Shown: piece after piece, positions 11,636-24,074 of the stretch | How positions within the stretch are numbered: position 1 is the stretch's first letter | How the letters are laid out: each line of letters starts with the position of its first letter | Translations under genes and position numbers: made by a program | The notes under the pieces: model-generated | Databases searched by the model: none | What the model was told of the DNA's origin: nothing | Seen by the model: the letters and a program-made list of their open reading frames with translations, nothing else | Assembly (NCBI GenBank): GCA_002914805.1 | Contig: JXTB01000101.1 | Location: forward strand, 218,516-282,515 | DNA from: Parasponia andersonii | Taxonomy: Eukaryota > Streptophyta > Magnoliopsida > Rosales > Cannabaceae | DNA length: 64,000 nt | Reading direction: 5' to 3'

Positions 11636-14600
11636 TCGTCATTTATTTATAATATGTTAATCAATTATCAAATAATTGAGCAATGTTATAATAATCTATT
11701 AGGTTATTATGTAAAAAAAACTATGAGTTTTTTAATTTTAGCCAAAAAAACCCTCCATTTTTTAGTATGTCAAAAATAAAACCTTGTTTTTGTTTAATTT
11801 TAGCAAAAAAAAATTGAGTTTTTAGTTAAATTATATCAAATAAAACTTTTGGATTATAAAATCGAAACAAATTAGCCTACAAATTAAATTAAATGGCTCA
11901 TTTCTTCTAATTGTACTTTGTCATACACGACTATATGAGATTATTTATATCAAGAAGTATTCTAATTTAGTGAAAATTATTTCATTCTATACTAAAAATA
12001 TTGATTTTTTTAATTAAAATAAATTTTAAAAAAATAGAACATGATTGTAGACCACTTAAGAAATAAAAAAAAAACATAGTTCATGGGTATAGATTACTTA
12101 AAAAATAAAGTCATTTTTTAATCATATTATATATTTGTTGATTAAATACCTGTTTTGAGTTCAATTTGATTAGATTTCAAAATTTTAAAATTTTATTTGA
12201 TATAATCAGAAATTTAAAATTTTTATTACTAAAATAAAAAAAAATCATTATTTTGGTTTATATAATGAAAAACTTAAGATTTTTTTCGCTAAAAAGTTTT
12301 TTTTATAATAACCCAAAAATAATCTATACATTCCAACTTCCGTCAGATTTCTATGTGTCAGTTTGGAGTAGATGCCACGTGATTAATTATTGCTTGTCAG
12401 ATTCACTCTATGAACGACTACTATTTGTTAACAAGTTAATTACTTAATCAATTGTAATTTTTTTAAAAAAATGAGATTAGACTTTTACTTGTAATCTTAT
12501 TACCTTTATTTTTACAGATTGGTTAACATTTAATCTAGACTTCAATTAAGTTTTGGACAGTAACAGTTCTTTGATATGTGCATTTAGTCTCTTCAACATT
12601 AATAATTCTTTCAAGTACAACAAAAGATCTCCTTCAAGGTTCAAAGCATGAGAACCAAAAAGAGAAATAAGAAGAAGAAAAAATAACAGGTAGATTTGTC
12701 ACTCCCTCGTCCATAGTGCTTTAGTAGGGAGAGGAGAGTTATCTAAATTTTGTCTTGATGTATATATTTCAGTTAGTCTCTCGTGTCTCGTCTGATTGTG
12801 ATCAATTTGTTTGAATGGTAGCCTTTGTGTTTGAGTTGTTTTCTTTTTTTAGGTTAAGTTGTTCAATTTAAAGATTGAACTTGACTTTATCGTATTTATC
12901 TCATTTTTTTTATGCTATACTTGTCATAATTTGACAAAAATACTTTTAGGGTAGACAATGAACTTTGTAGAGTGAAAGATCTCATTCAAATCTTGTATGT
13001 GTATTGGGTAATTTCATTGAAAGAAATGATGAATCTTCTCCGTAAAAAATATTAAGGAAATAACTACAACTCTTTTCACCTTAATTTTCGCTTTGAAAAC
13101 CCAAAAAAAAATACCTAGTTTAATCAATTTTTTCCTTTTTCTTGTTTGAAAACCAAAAGAAGAAAATGCTACTGAGACTACGTTCTATCTTTTAGCCGTC
13201 TTTCTTATTTGGTTCAATTCTTGAGTCCATACTGGAATACGTTGTTGGGTGCGAATGAAGTCCTAAGTTAGCAAAATATAGGTTGAGAATGGATCTATAA
13301 GGGATTGGGCTACTCCACTCAATAAATTGACCTTTTGAGATGGAACTCCTAACACCTTATAAAGAGCCATGGCACAACAAGTGGTGCAATGAATGTGAAC
13401 TCAAAAGTTACCATATGTCAGATGAAGTATAGGTCTAGGTCATATTGGGGTGGTGAAAGTTATTAAACACCCAACATAGGCCAACCTCCATGTTAATACA
13501 GAAAAAAGACATAGTGGAGACCTTAAGGTGTATAGGTTGCGAACTCCACGAGAACACAATGATAAAGTCACATTGGGGTGTCCCCAAATGGAATGTTAAT
13601 CATCAAGAAAGGCCATGGTATTTCATTCGATCCATGAATGGAACGTGGATCCCCAACACCTTACGCGGAACTCATCTCACAACATGGGCCTCGTCTTAGA
13701 ATTAGTGTACAAGATTCCAAATAATATGTGTAACACCAGTATGGCAGTGTTTAGAATTTGATCGAACCCAAGTGAAGCATATGTGTCAACCAATGCAGCA
13801 TTTTTCTTCCCAAATAAGAAAAAAGTTACTTGTAAAAAAGCAACCAGCAGGTGGAGTATACAATTCTTGATCCCATTTAAGTTGTGGTTTTAAACTTTTC
13901 TTCTTAGGCTATTACGTTTATAGATATAGATCGTATATGATTGAGGTTTTCAACTTTTCTTCTGCCGTCACTTTTGGTTTCCCTTTCTCTTTATTCGTTT
14001 TCAAACTGATCATTGTCCATCTATATGTTCTATTAATTCACTATTGAATATTCTCAATCCGTTTCCGAGTCATTTATAAATAGATAGGTTCTTAATCCTA
14101 TCTTCGGGTTTCAAACCAAAGAGAGTTGTGGTTATGGGCCACTTTATAAAAGATTAATTAATAACCTGGTAGTGACTCGAAGTACCTTTTGTCACTTTTA
14201 TATAATCGAAACTTATTCTAACGTAGTGACTCGAACAATTAAATTTCGCATTTTTCGACATATATAGATAAAGATATAGATATGTCGAGCCTTATAGTAC
14301 CGACCTTTGCTGCTTCGATGCTAAATAAATCTTTGTTTCTCGTCAACAAAGTTGAATGTGAATAAACACATTGGAACTCATTATTTTGATTAATTTCGAA
14401 GCCAAAAATATTTGTCTGACATCAGCAATGAGGTTGTTGGGAATGGCGCCTGCATTAGCATAGAAAATTCCCTAATTATTTAATTATCAATTTTATGCAA
14501 TTGTACTTGAAAGAGTTATATACATATATATATATATATAAAGGCTTCTCAAAGATATCGAACCAAAAATCATTAATAGAATAAAAAATATCAAATTATA

Positions 14601-15585
14601 ATATAAACATAATTTAAAATTTCTAACTGCAATTAAGAATAAATATTTGTGTTATCTTAATTTTTTAAAAGAAAGAGATAACAATAACTATTGACAGTCT
14701 ATTACTTTAAACACTTGCACTTAATTGCATTTTTGATAAGATAGGCTAAGTGAGACCAACATTAATTGAGATATATATTTGTAGAAAAAAAAAACAGTCA
14801 CTAAACAGATATAAATCAGAAAAAAAAAAAATCTAAGATTTAAAATCTAGACTAGATTAAAATCCATAAAAAAAAATAACTAGATCTGAAATTATTAAAA
14901 CTGAAAAAGAAAATATTAAATATAAAAAAGAGGAAAAGGGTGTAAAGAGAACATCAAAGACCCCTCTCCGGCCTTTAAGCTAGGGGGGTACTAGGTTTTT
15001 CTATTCGGAGGATACATAGGTAAAAAGAGAGAAAAGGGCTTGGTTTATATTTTAACAAATAAAAAAGTGGAAATTGAGTTAATTATTTTTAGTGCACTAT
15101 CGAAACCTTGTCCGCATGCACCACAAGGTGTCATATTATATATATCTTTACATATCTCACTTTATTTTTAAATTCTCACACATTTAAAATATTTGTACCG
15201 TTAATCATATCTAAGATATGATATCTTCAAATTTAAGTATGATGTAGATGTATAAACACGTATAATGATTATTTAGTTATTTTCTTTTCCTTCGGCCGGC
15301 ATAGTATCTAAATAATTAGTTGAAAGGTTATTTCTTTCGGTGTTTGATGTAGAAATTACGTAAGGGATGAGAACGAAAATGCGGCTAGAAAATAAAAAGG
15401 AGGCAAAATTGAACTCTATTCTATTTTGGTGTGTGCTGCTTTGAATTATCAAGTTACTATGGTAAAGATCATCGTTCCCCTTGTGAAATCATGGAGTTTT
15501 AGTATCTTTTCGGGGAATATCAATTTTATCCGTCCACCTACCTACCTTAGGGCGTTTTATTGTTTGGTAGGAGAAAAAAAAATAG
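11636..15585. other. AT-rich intergenic DNA without recognisable genes
   Basis: No coding gene is supported. About 12690..13030 resembles 38450..38780 as an old dispersed repeat. About 13250..13720 is less AT-rich and LTR-like in texture, but I found no paired repeat or coding domain. A short (AT)n run lies near 14522..14540. Confidence 0.4.
12690..13030 (+). repeat. Diverged dispersed repeat, copy 1
   Basis: It shares ordered landmarks with 38450..38780: ATTTGTCACTC, then a GTTATCT-like segment, then ACTTTGTAG(A/G)GTGAAAGATCTCAT, then a segment ending AAATGA. Spacing is similar but divergence is high. The class is unknown. Confidence 0.45.
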
Positions 15586-16690
15586 AAGGAAAGAAGGACT
15601 AGGGATTAATAGATACATTTGATGTAAATAGTAGTTTAGTATGAAAAATGTTAAGAAGAAATGGAATAGATAATGTATTTTAAATTCTCAATTGAACAAA
15701 CTTTCAATTCATTTCGAACTTTAGAGATTTTAGAAGGGAATGTTATAGAGTAATTATTCTACAAATAAAACCTTTTCATTCCTTCCATCTTCTTACGACA
15801 AAACATGGGAGAGGATTTTGATCTCCTTTACTTCTTATTATATCAAACATAATAGGCCGAAATGATGCTCACATTCCTCTCTTATCTCTCTCAGGTGATG
15901 TGCTTCTCCTTTCTTACCATCTTCGTTTTCTCCTACTTATGTTTGATTGGAGAGATAAATAGAAGAAAGGATAAAGATAGTCAGATAGAGGATTAACGGA
16001 TAAATTTGGAGTGAGGTGCTTGATTGGTAAAAAGGATTTTAGAAGGAAATAGATTTCAAATTCTCAAGCTAAGAAATTTTCGATCTCTTCTAATTGTTAC
16101 GAGAGAATTTCATAATCAAGTAGTAGAATAGTTATTCTACAATAAAATATTTGTCGTCCTTCTACTTCTTCCTTCTAGTATCAAACAAGAGAGAGGATTT
16201 TGGTCTTCTCTTTTTCCCCTTATACCAAACACAAGAAAGAAAGAGTGCTCTCATTTTTCTCTCATCTCCCATTCTCTAGGTGATGCATTTCTCTTTCTAT
16301 ATTTCTTTCTTCTTCATATCAAACATTGGTGGCTTCTATATATTAAGATTTGGAGTGGGGTATAATTGTTAGAAAGGATTTTACAAAGAAAGGGATTAGA
16401 CAATAGATTTCAAATTTTCAATCTAAGAAATTTTCCATCCTTTCTAAATTGGAGAGATTTTTTTAGAAGGGAATTTTACAATCAAGTAGTAAAATAGTTA
16501 TTTTACAATAAAATATTTTCCTTCCTTCTCTTTCTCCTTTTTAGTATCAAACAAAAGAGAGAATTTTGGTCTTCTCTCTTTTCTTTTATACTAAACATAA
16601 GAAGGGAAGGGTGCTCTCATTTTTCTCTCATCTCCCTTTCCCTAAGTGATGTATTTCTCTTCCTTTCTCTGTATTTAACAATGATGGTTT
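15586..16690 (+). repeat. Triplicated ~360-bp tandem repeat
   Basis: Three diverged units lie at about 15586..15942, 15943..16330 and 16331..16690. Shared anchors include TAGTTATTCTAC (near 15752, 16128 and 16490), TATCAAACA followed by GAGAGGATTTT(G/T)GTCT, and TCTCATCTCCC ahead of GTGATG. A fourth partial unit starts near 16685, because TTCTATATATTAAGATTTGG recurs there and at 16335. No coding capacity is visible. Confidence 0.75.
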
Positions 16691-16927
16691 CTATATATTA
16701 AGATTTGGATAATATTGCTAGGTATTCCAAAATTTATACTAAATTTTTAATACCAATATATGTGATATGTATAATGTCATTATTCAATAAGAAGAACTTA
16801 CCATAAATAAATTAATCATATTTACAAAACATTAATTGAGGGTAGTGTAATAAATAGACACATGTCATATATTTGAAAATAAAAATATGTAATTTTGTAA
16901 GAATAAAAATAATACAAAAATGTGATT

Positions 16928-17006
16928 TTAAGTTTAGCCTAGCGGTAACCACACCTCCTCCTAATATGGAGGGTCTCGAGTTTGAATCCTCATTCTCCTA
17001 AAAGTT

Positions 17007-17043
<37 letters not shown>

Positions 17044-17045
17044 TA
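16928..17045 (+). repeat. tRNA-derived SINE-like fragment with (AT)n tail
   Basis: TTTAGCCTAGCGGTAACC resembles an RNA polymerase III A box, and GGTCTCGAGTTTGAATCC resembles a B box about 35 bp downstream. CCTCATTCTCCTAAAAG and an (AT)n tract follow (17011..17042). That arrangement suits a tRNA-related plant SINE. No cloverleaf can be folded, so it is not a tRNA gene. Family unknown. Confidence 0.5.
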
Positions 17046-17096
17046 TGAAAATATTAAATACTTTAACATGTAGAAATATGCATGTATTTTATAACC

Positions 17097-17190
17097 CATT
17101 AAGGCTAGCTCAGTAGGTAGGGTAAAGATTGAGTACTAGGTCAGAAGTATTATTCTCATAGCACGTGAGTTATTTTCCTTTCGTAGTAAT
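17097..17190 (+). repeat. Second A-box-bearing SINE-like fragment
   Basis: AGGCTAGCTCAGTAGGTAG is a very good A box. The expected B box about 40 bp further on is degenerate (GGTCAGAAGTATTATTCTC). It is probably an old SINE head or tRNA-related sequence. Confidence 0.35.
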
Positions 17191-17794
17191 AAGTAAATGT
17201 CATTAATTAAACTCAACTTAAAAAAATATACATATATTTTATAATAAAAAAAACTATGCTATGTAATGTAAACGACGTGAATCTTATTTATGCTTACACA
17301 TTTAAATTTATAATGATAGACATAATTATATAATAGACAAGGTTTAAATCAACAACGTACTCTTAAAGGACACGGTGATATATGTTGGGAATCTCATTAT
17401 GGTACTTTATTGAGCTTGATTGACATATTCTCTTCTATAATTGATGTGCTTAAAATTATTATAGATGATGGAACAACTATGATCAAGGATATAAAGCAAG
17501 TAACCTATTAGAATCAATATTGTTATTTGATTCTATGTTCACTTTATATTTGATAAGAACATCATTAGGAATAATAAATAAGTTATCAAAAACATTATAA
17601 CGGAAAAATCAAGGAATCATAATTTGTGAGATAGAATTAATGTATATTCTTTTTGCAATGAATTTTTTCATACGTCTGATTTTAATTAGAATTAATGTAT
17701 TTATTCTTTTTGCAATGAATTTTTTTTGTTGTCAATTTTTTTTTATTTTTTAAAATTATCTCGCATTTAGAAGCTGGTATAGAATTAGCAAACT

Positions 17795-17930
17795 AATAGG
17801 GGGGCTGAAGCCCCTCTCAACTTTTTTAAAATATTCATCAATTTGTAAAAATATTTAATATAACCCCCAGAAAAGTTTCGAAAAAAAACAATTTAGCCCC
17901 TCTAGATAATTTGGAAATATAGCCCCATAA
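17795..17930. repeat. AGCCCC-rich transposon-like debris
   Basis: GGGGGGCTGAAGCCCCTCTC, with later TAGCCCCT and ATAGCCCCA motifs, resembles segments at 25954..26070 and 26403..26618. No coding domain or termini were identified. Confidence 0.3.
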
Positions 17931-18113
17931 GCATCACTCTTTAGTTTAGTTACTAGTGTCGTAATTAATGTTATTGGACCTTTTTCAAGGCGTTGTGATA
18001 TTTTTAGACAAAAGCAAGATGTCATAGTACAATATGTATTAAATGTATATGTGCACAATATATATACATATTTAATGTACAAATCATAAAGAATATACTA
18101 ATTCTCCTATAAC

Positions 18114-18292
18114 ATATGAGTAATGATAAAGGGTACCATATATTGCTCAACACCACATAATGTGGCAGTTTATTATTAGTAGATTATAATTGCATTTCAG
18201 TTGAGATCTATGTAAGATCCAATTTATTGATTATAATCACCTAGTAACATAATTACACCTCAAATATGGTACCCCTTACCATTACTCATATA
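18114..18292. mobile_element. MITE with ~28-bp terminal inverted repeats
   Basis: The left end, ATATGAGTAATGATAAAGGG then TACCATAT, is mirrored at the right end by ATATGGTACCCC then TTACCATTACTCATAT. The interior (about 125 bp) has no coding capacity. The target duplication is obscured by adjoining (AT)n sequence, so the superfamily is unassigned. Confidence 0.7.
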
Positions 18293-18742
18293 TATATATA
18301 TATATATACATATTTAGGTAGTATATTTATCTGATACCACGATCAAGAGGATAATTCTCTGCACATACATGATTATTTTGTGCTATATTTAAGTTTTTTA
18401 TTATGATTATGATTTTTACATCTTAGGAAATTATTTTTGCATTTAGTTTTGTTGGATTTAAACTTATTTGTTTATTTTATATGTATAAATATTTATAACT
18501 AAGAATAAGAAAATAAATCAATGGTTAATTATTAGTAAATAAGTTACGGTATAGCCATATACCAGTCCGGTAGGTTTTCTTCAATTTTTTTTCAATAATC
18601 TATAATTTTGTGTGAAAGTCTTTGTCTCATAATTTTTTTGTATGTCTTATTCAATCAAAATACTAAATCTTTATAGGTTTTATTTCTTTCTATTTTTTTT
18701 TAATTTTTTGTGATGTTCTCGTAGATTTAGAAGAATTTTAAC

Positions 18743-19135
18743 ATGGATGCTGAACTATTTACAGAGAAAGACTCTATTAAAGTTAGTGCTCTACTTCAAG
18801 ACGATGAGATCAAACCTGTTTTGTCAAAAAGGATATTTGGCCTTTTTGAGCCTTTAGCAGCGGCCTTTCGTGAGGTCAAATCTTGTGGTGTCTATTTTTC
18901 ATATGGTTTAAGTAATTGCAAATTTGTTATAGGTATAGTTAACTTGGCTGGTGGTATATTTAGCAATATGCACTCTTTATTAAGAGATAGGTCTTGTCGC
19001 TTTTTTTCTTGTTTCAAAATGAAGCAATCCATGTATTTGTTATTAACAATCTTTTCTGTAATGATTTTTTATTTGTACTTTGTAGTTAAAAAATTCCTAT
19101 GTATTGATTCTATTGTAGTAAATAATTTACTATAA
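18743..19135 (+). CDS. Unrecognised 130-codon ORF, doubtful
   Basis: ATG at 18743 opens a 130-codon frame that begins MDAELFTEKDSIKV. The C-terminal third is hydrophobic (a possible membrane segment around residues 90-112). I recognise no family. Base composition matches the surrounding AT-rich DNA, and it sits among transposon debris just before the chromovirus. It may be chance or a transposon remnant. Confidence 0.15.
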   Translation: MDAELFTEKDSIKVSALLQDDEIKPVLSKRIFGLFEPLAAAFREVKSCGVYFSYGLSNCKFVIGIVNLAGGIFSNMHSLLRDRSCRFFSCFKMKQSMYLLLTIFSVMIFYLYFVVKKFLCIDSIVVNNLL

Positions 19136-19221
19136 TAAAAACAAATTTATCTTCTCTTTAATAAAAATAAAAATAGAAAAGAAAATAATGAAAACATAAC
19201 ATATCTGTATCTAGAGACAAA

Positions 19222-19876
19222 TGTTACGCCCCGCTCATTTGGCTCCCAAAATCCAAATGTTATTGCTCATGGCTCTAAGATCCTCTATATATACTGCTCA
19301 CCCAAAAAGATTAAGAAAGACCCTAAAACGTAGGAGATACTTCTAGAGTGATCAAAAAAGGTCTTGGTCATGATAGAAGACTTTAGTTGGTGCTACTAAG
19401 TCCTAGAAGACTCTAGATAAGACCGGATGGTGCTAGATGGATTGGACGGTCCTATAAGCTCCTAGAATAACTTAGAAGAGCCAAGATGGTAGGTGAACTT
19501 CTTAGAAGGATCTAAACCATATTTTATTCTAGAATTCTCTATGTAAATATCTTTGTAGATAATATAACTTTATTTGAGAACAATCTAGACATTTTGTAAG
19601 ATCATGCCACTTGGCACGATCACAACCGTTGGTTAGTTTAGGCTTTACCTATATAAAGGACCCCTTGGGCTCATTTGTACACAAGTCCCATTTGTGAGAG
19701 TTCTAAGTATTCTAAGAGTAATACAAAGCTTTCATTCACCTAAACTCTCTCATCCTTACTACTTTATCTCAAAAGCTTACTGTAAGTCCCTTTCTTAAGT
19801 GTTGGTAGGCTGACTCAGTGTGACGGACTATACTAAATGCCACACGATTGTCTAGTTTAAGGTTAGGGATATGACA
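19222..19876 (+). repeat. 5' LTR of the chromovirus
   Basis: It starts TGTTACGCCCCGCTC and ends GGATATGACA. A TATA box, TATATAAA, lies at 19650..19657. It is the same length as the 3' LTR and differs from it at about one base in ten over the first ~430 bp by hand count, mostly by transitions. Confidence 0.93.
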
Positions 19877-19879
19877 GCG

Positions 19880-19891
19880 TGGTATCAGAGC
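19880..19891 (+). promoter_or_regulatory. Primer-binding site (initiator tRNA-Met type)
   Basis: TGGTATCAGAGC lies 3 bp after the 5' LTR. This is the usual plant LTR-retrotransposon site complementary to the 3' end of initiator tRNA-Met. Confidence 0.9.
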
Positions 19892-19939
19892 TTTGATTGC
19901 TCGTTATATCTTGGTGGTTCCATTTTCTAAATAAAAACC

Positions 19940-21180
19940 ATGGCTACAACTCCTGACCCCGTCGAAGTTGGTGCTTTTGAATGTGGGTGTGATGAAGGGA
20001 AGAAGGGTACTACCCGCGGTAAGTCGAGGGACGTGGTGACTAGCTTGGAGGCTAGAGTGTCCTGACTAGAGTCTAACTTGGGCACGTTGGGCGAGAATGT
20101 AGACGATCTAGATGGCCGCTGCGACTGTTTCGAGACTGAGGATGAGGAGATCCACAGCGGCATTAAAGATGCACTTGGTGGGCTAGAGGCTGACTTAAAG
20201 CGCGAGATAGAGTTCCTTCATTTAGAGATTGCCAAGGTACGAGATCTCTTCCAAAGAGAACTCAGTAATGCTTTACTTAGAGTAGATGAGATTGGTGGTG
20301 ATCTTGCTTTGTGCAAGCGAGCCGTGGCCATAGGAGTGACTACCACAATAACCATTGAGGCAAGGAAGGTTGAGGTGTCTAAACCAAATACCTTCAATGG
20401 TACTCGCAATGCTAGGGAAGTTGAGAAATTCCTATGGGGACTCGAACAATACTTTGAGGTCGCCGGTGTGACGGACGATACCAGTAAAATTCGTAATGCT
20501 ACTTTGTATCTAACCGATACCACCATGCTATGGTTGAGGCGGAGACATAGGGAGATATAACGAGGGGTGTGCACTATAGCCACCTTTAATGACTTCAAAA
20601 GAGAGCTAAAAGGGTAATTCTTCCCCGAGAATGCCGAAGAGGAGGCGAGAGACCATCTTCACCGCCTCAAACAATCTGGTGCTGTTAGAGACTACGTGAA
20701 AGAGTTTACCACACTCTTGCTCAAGGTCCTTGACACTTCAGATAAAGATGCCCTATTCTTGTTCATGGATGGTCTTCAAAACTGGACCAAGTTAGAACTC
20801 AAGCGTCATGGCGTCCAGGACTTGGCCAATGCTATTACAGTAGCCGAGGGCCTTGTTGATTACTCTACCAACAAGGACTCTTCTAAGACCAAAGACAAGA
20901 AGGGTAGTAGAGCAAAGAGTGGGGGAGAACAAACAAAAGAAGGAAAATAGAACAAAGATAGTTCCTCCTACAGGCACAAAGATAAGGGCAAAGAGAAGGA
21001 AGACCGTGACTTCTCCAAGCCAAGGGTCAAGTGCTTTCATTGCGATGAGCCACATTGGACACGCGAGTATCCTAAGAAGAAAGCTCTCAATGCCTTAATT
21101 GCCTCCGAGCTAAGCCAAGAAGGAGGTGATAAAGAAGATGGTAGTGCATATGTTAGTTCCTTACAACGCCTTAATGCCTT
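19940..21180 (+). pseudogene. Chromovirus gag with degenerate zinc knuckle
   Basis: ATG at 19940 begins MATTPDPVEVG. The frame runs on with stops near 20063, 20558, 20612 and 20948. A capsid-like core is visible (KPNTFNGTRNAREVEKFLWG). The zinc knuckle near 21031..21070 reads CFHCDEPHWTREY: the CX2CX3HX4C pattern is kept except that the last Cys is Tyr. Gag would package element RNA; this copy is broken. Confidence 0.88.
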
Positions 21181-21420
21181 GCGATCGGCCCCTAAATCAC
21201 GAGTTAAGAGCCTACTTTTTGTGAATGCAACCATCAATGGCAAAGTCACTAAAGCTTTGGTTGATACGGGTACATCCCACATCTTTGTCTTTGTTAAGGA
21301 AGCTAGGTGGTTGGGCTTGACGGTTTCCAATGGAGGAGGCTCCCTCAAGGCTGTGAACTCAACAGCACGCCCCATCCATAGGGTTGCTCATGACATTAAG
21401 GCTAGCCTAGGTGCATAGGC
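21180..21420 (+). pseudogene. Chromovirus aspartic protease region
   Basis: It continues in the gag frame. The active-site motif reads VDTGTSHIFV near 21260..21290, with the catalytic Asp kept. Stops appear at 21416 and soon after. The domain would process the polyprotein. Confidence 0.82.
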
Positions 21421-21862
21421 TGGCTAAGTCGACTTATCAGTGGTGCCAATGGATGATTTTGCGGTAATGCTTGGTTTGGAATTCCTTGATACAGTGCGGG
21501 CATTTCCTGTTCCTTTTGCCAACTCTATGTGCATCATGGATAGTAAAAAGGCTTGTGTGGTACCAACGGAGTAGTCCACAAAAGCGGGAAATAAAGTACT
21601 CTCTGTACTTCAATTCAAGAAGGGCTTGAGAAAAGAGAAGGAGACTTACTTGGCCATCCTCAAGGAGCACGATGATGAAGAGTTGGAACCTCAAGATAAC
21701 CTGCCCATGGAGGTGCAAACTATCTTGGATGAATTCTAAGATGTGATGCCTGACGCTCTGCCCAAGAAACTTTCACCTAGGAGGGTGGTGGATCATGAAA
21801 TCCCTATCGAATGGCCCTACTAGAGTTAGCGGAACTCCAGAAACAACTAAAAGAGTTGCTTA

Positions 21863-22340
21863 ATGCAGGTTTCATCAGACTCTCCAAAGCTCCTTTCGGT
21901 GCCCCCGATATTGTTCCAGAAGAAGAAATATGGCTCACTAAGGATGTGCATTGATTACCGGGCTCTTAACAAGGTGACGGTGAAGAACAAGTACCTCATC
22001 CCGCTTATTGCCGACTTGTTCGATCAACTTAGGCATGCTAGATACTTCTCAAAGCTTCATCTACGCTTGGGATACTACCAAGTATGCATAGTAGCGAGAG
22101 ATGAGCCCAAGACCACATGCGTGACAAGGTATATTGCTTATGAGTTCTTAGTCTGCCATTTGGTCTTACAAATGCACCTGCTACCTTTTGCACCCTCATG
22201 AATAAGTTATTCCATCTATACTTCGATCAGTTCATGGTAGGCTATCTTGATGATATAGTCATCTATAGTAAGACCATGGAAGAGCACCTAGAACATTTGA
22301 GCAAGGTGTTCGAGGTCCTGAGGGAAAATTAACTATATAT
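21863..22340 (+). pseudogene. Chromovirus reverse transcriptase
   Basis: The finger/palm motifs [17 protein letters not shown] and [13 protein letters not shown] are visible. The catalytic box is read near 22240..22265 as GYLDDIVIYSKT, so the two Asp residues of the DD pair are kept. A frame change between 22200 and 22600 and stop codons break the ORF. Confidence 0.9.
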
Positions 22341-22601
22341 CAAGAAGGAGAAATGCTCCTTCGCCCAAAAGGAAATAATGTTCCTAGGGCATAAGATAAA
22401 GGATGGGAAACTAAGGTGCAAGCCATCCAAGAGTGGGAACCTCCTACTAAGGTGCCAGAGTTAAGATCCTTCCTCGGACTTATGAACTATTATAGGCAGT
22501 TTATCAAGTCCTACTCAGGAAGAGCAGTGCCACTTACTAACCTGCTCAAGAAGAACAAGTTTTAGGAATGGACACCTGAGTGTCAAGTTTTATTCAAAGA
22601 C

Positions 22602-23000
22602 TTGAAAAGGGCGGTAAGCGAAGAACCGGTTCTCAGTATACCTAATCACTCAAAGGCATATGAGCTACATACGGATGCCTCTGACTTTATTATTGGCAGA
22701 GTACTAATGCAAGAAGGGCGTCCAATTGCTTATGAAAGTCGCATGCTCAATGACACCGAGAGATGCTACACGGTGCAAGAAAAAGAGATGACTGCAGTCA
22801 TCCATTACCTAATGGTATGGCGACACTACTTGTTGGGTACTCACTTCACAATCATGACTGACAACGTAGTCACAAGCTACTTTCAAACTCAGAAAAAGTT
22901 GAGTCCCAGGCAAGCTCAGTGGTAAGACTTCTTGGCAGAATTTAATTACAAGCATGAATATAAGCCTTGGAAGGCTAATGTGGTGGCAGATGCCCTAAGC
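22602..23000 (+). pseudogene. Chromovirus RNase H
   Basis: The sequence LHTDASDFIIGRVLMQEG, followed by AYESRMLNDTERCYTVQEKE and DALSRKAEL, is the standard Ty3/gypsy RNase H order. The frame is broken by a TAA at about 22923. Confidence 0.9.
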
Positions 23001-23149
23001 AGAAAGGCAGAGCTGGCCACCTTAAGCAGACTCGATAGCACCTTGATAGAGAAAATTAAGGAAGAACTAGAACACAATGTTCTTACAAAGTGTCTGCTGC
23101 CCCTAGTAACAGAAGGAAAGACGAGACGATTTTGACTGAGCGACAGACT

Positions 23150-24060
23150 TCTCTATGCCAAAGGCAATCGATTCTATGTGCCTAAGTGGGAGAACTTAAG
23201 AAAAGAGCTTATCAAAGAGTGCCACGATTCCTTATGGGCTAGTCACCCAGGTCAGAAATGCACACTTGCTCTTATCAAATCTATCTATTATTGGTCTCAA
23301 CTGAGGAATGATGTCGAGGCCTATGTACGAACTTGTCTTGTGTGCTAACAAGATAAGGTAGAATAGCAATCATTGAGTAGATTATTGGAACCTCTCCTTA
23401 TTCCTGAGAGGCCGTAGGAGAGTGTTTCCATGGATTTTATCACTAGCCTACCTAAGTCAGAGGGCTTTAACAGCATTATAGTGGTGGTTGATCACTTCAG
23501 CAAGTATGCTACCTTTATATCTGCGTCACTTGATTGTCTTACCGATGAGACTACACGGCTCTTTATGAAGCATGTCGTGAAGCTTTGGGGAGTCTTATCA
23601 AACATCATAAGTGATCATGATCCTCGATTCACATGAAGGTTTTGGACAGAATCGTTCAAGTTGATGGGTTCAGACTTGAACTTTTCTACTAGCTTTCACC
23701 CCCAAAGTGATGGCCAGACGAAAAGGGTGAATGCCTTACTGAAGTTATACTTTAGGCACTTTATGAGTGCCAATCAAAAAGATTGGGCAAAATTACTTGA
23801 TGTAGTCCAATTCTCCTTTAACTTCCAGAGGAGCGAGTCTACCGACAAGAGTCCCTTGGAGATAGTCATAGGTCAACAACCTATGACCTCACATGCCTTA
23901 GTGATAAGTTAGGGTGGGAAGAGTCCTGCAGCATTCAAATTTGCTAAAGCATGGCATGAACAAATGGAGTTGGCTAGGGCCTACCTGAACAAAGCTTCTA
24001 AAAGAATGAAGAAGTAGGCCAACAAAAAGAGGAGACACATTGAGTATCAAGAGGGGGATT
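23150..24060 (+). pseudogene. Chromovirus integrase (zinc-binding and catalytic core)
   Basis: The HHCC-type N-terminus is visible from about 23220 (CHDSLWASHPGQKC, then TCLVC). The catalytic core begins MDFITSLPKSEGF at 23430 and continues with VVVDHFSKYATF, IISDHDPRFT and FHPQSDGQTKRVN, so D,D-35-E-type surroundings are present. Stops at about 23346, 23364, 23415 and 23634 disable it. Confidence 0.9.
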
Positions 24061-24074
24061 TAGTCCTTGTCAAG

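Noticed and set aside
17097-17190. Functional tRNA gene
   Set aside because: The A box is good, but there is no B box, anticodon arm or acceptor pairing.
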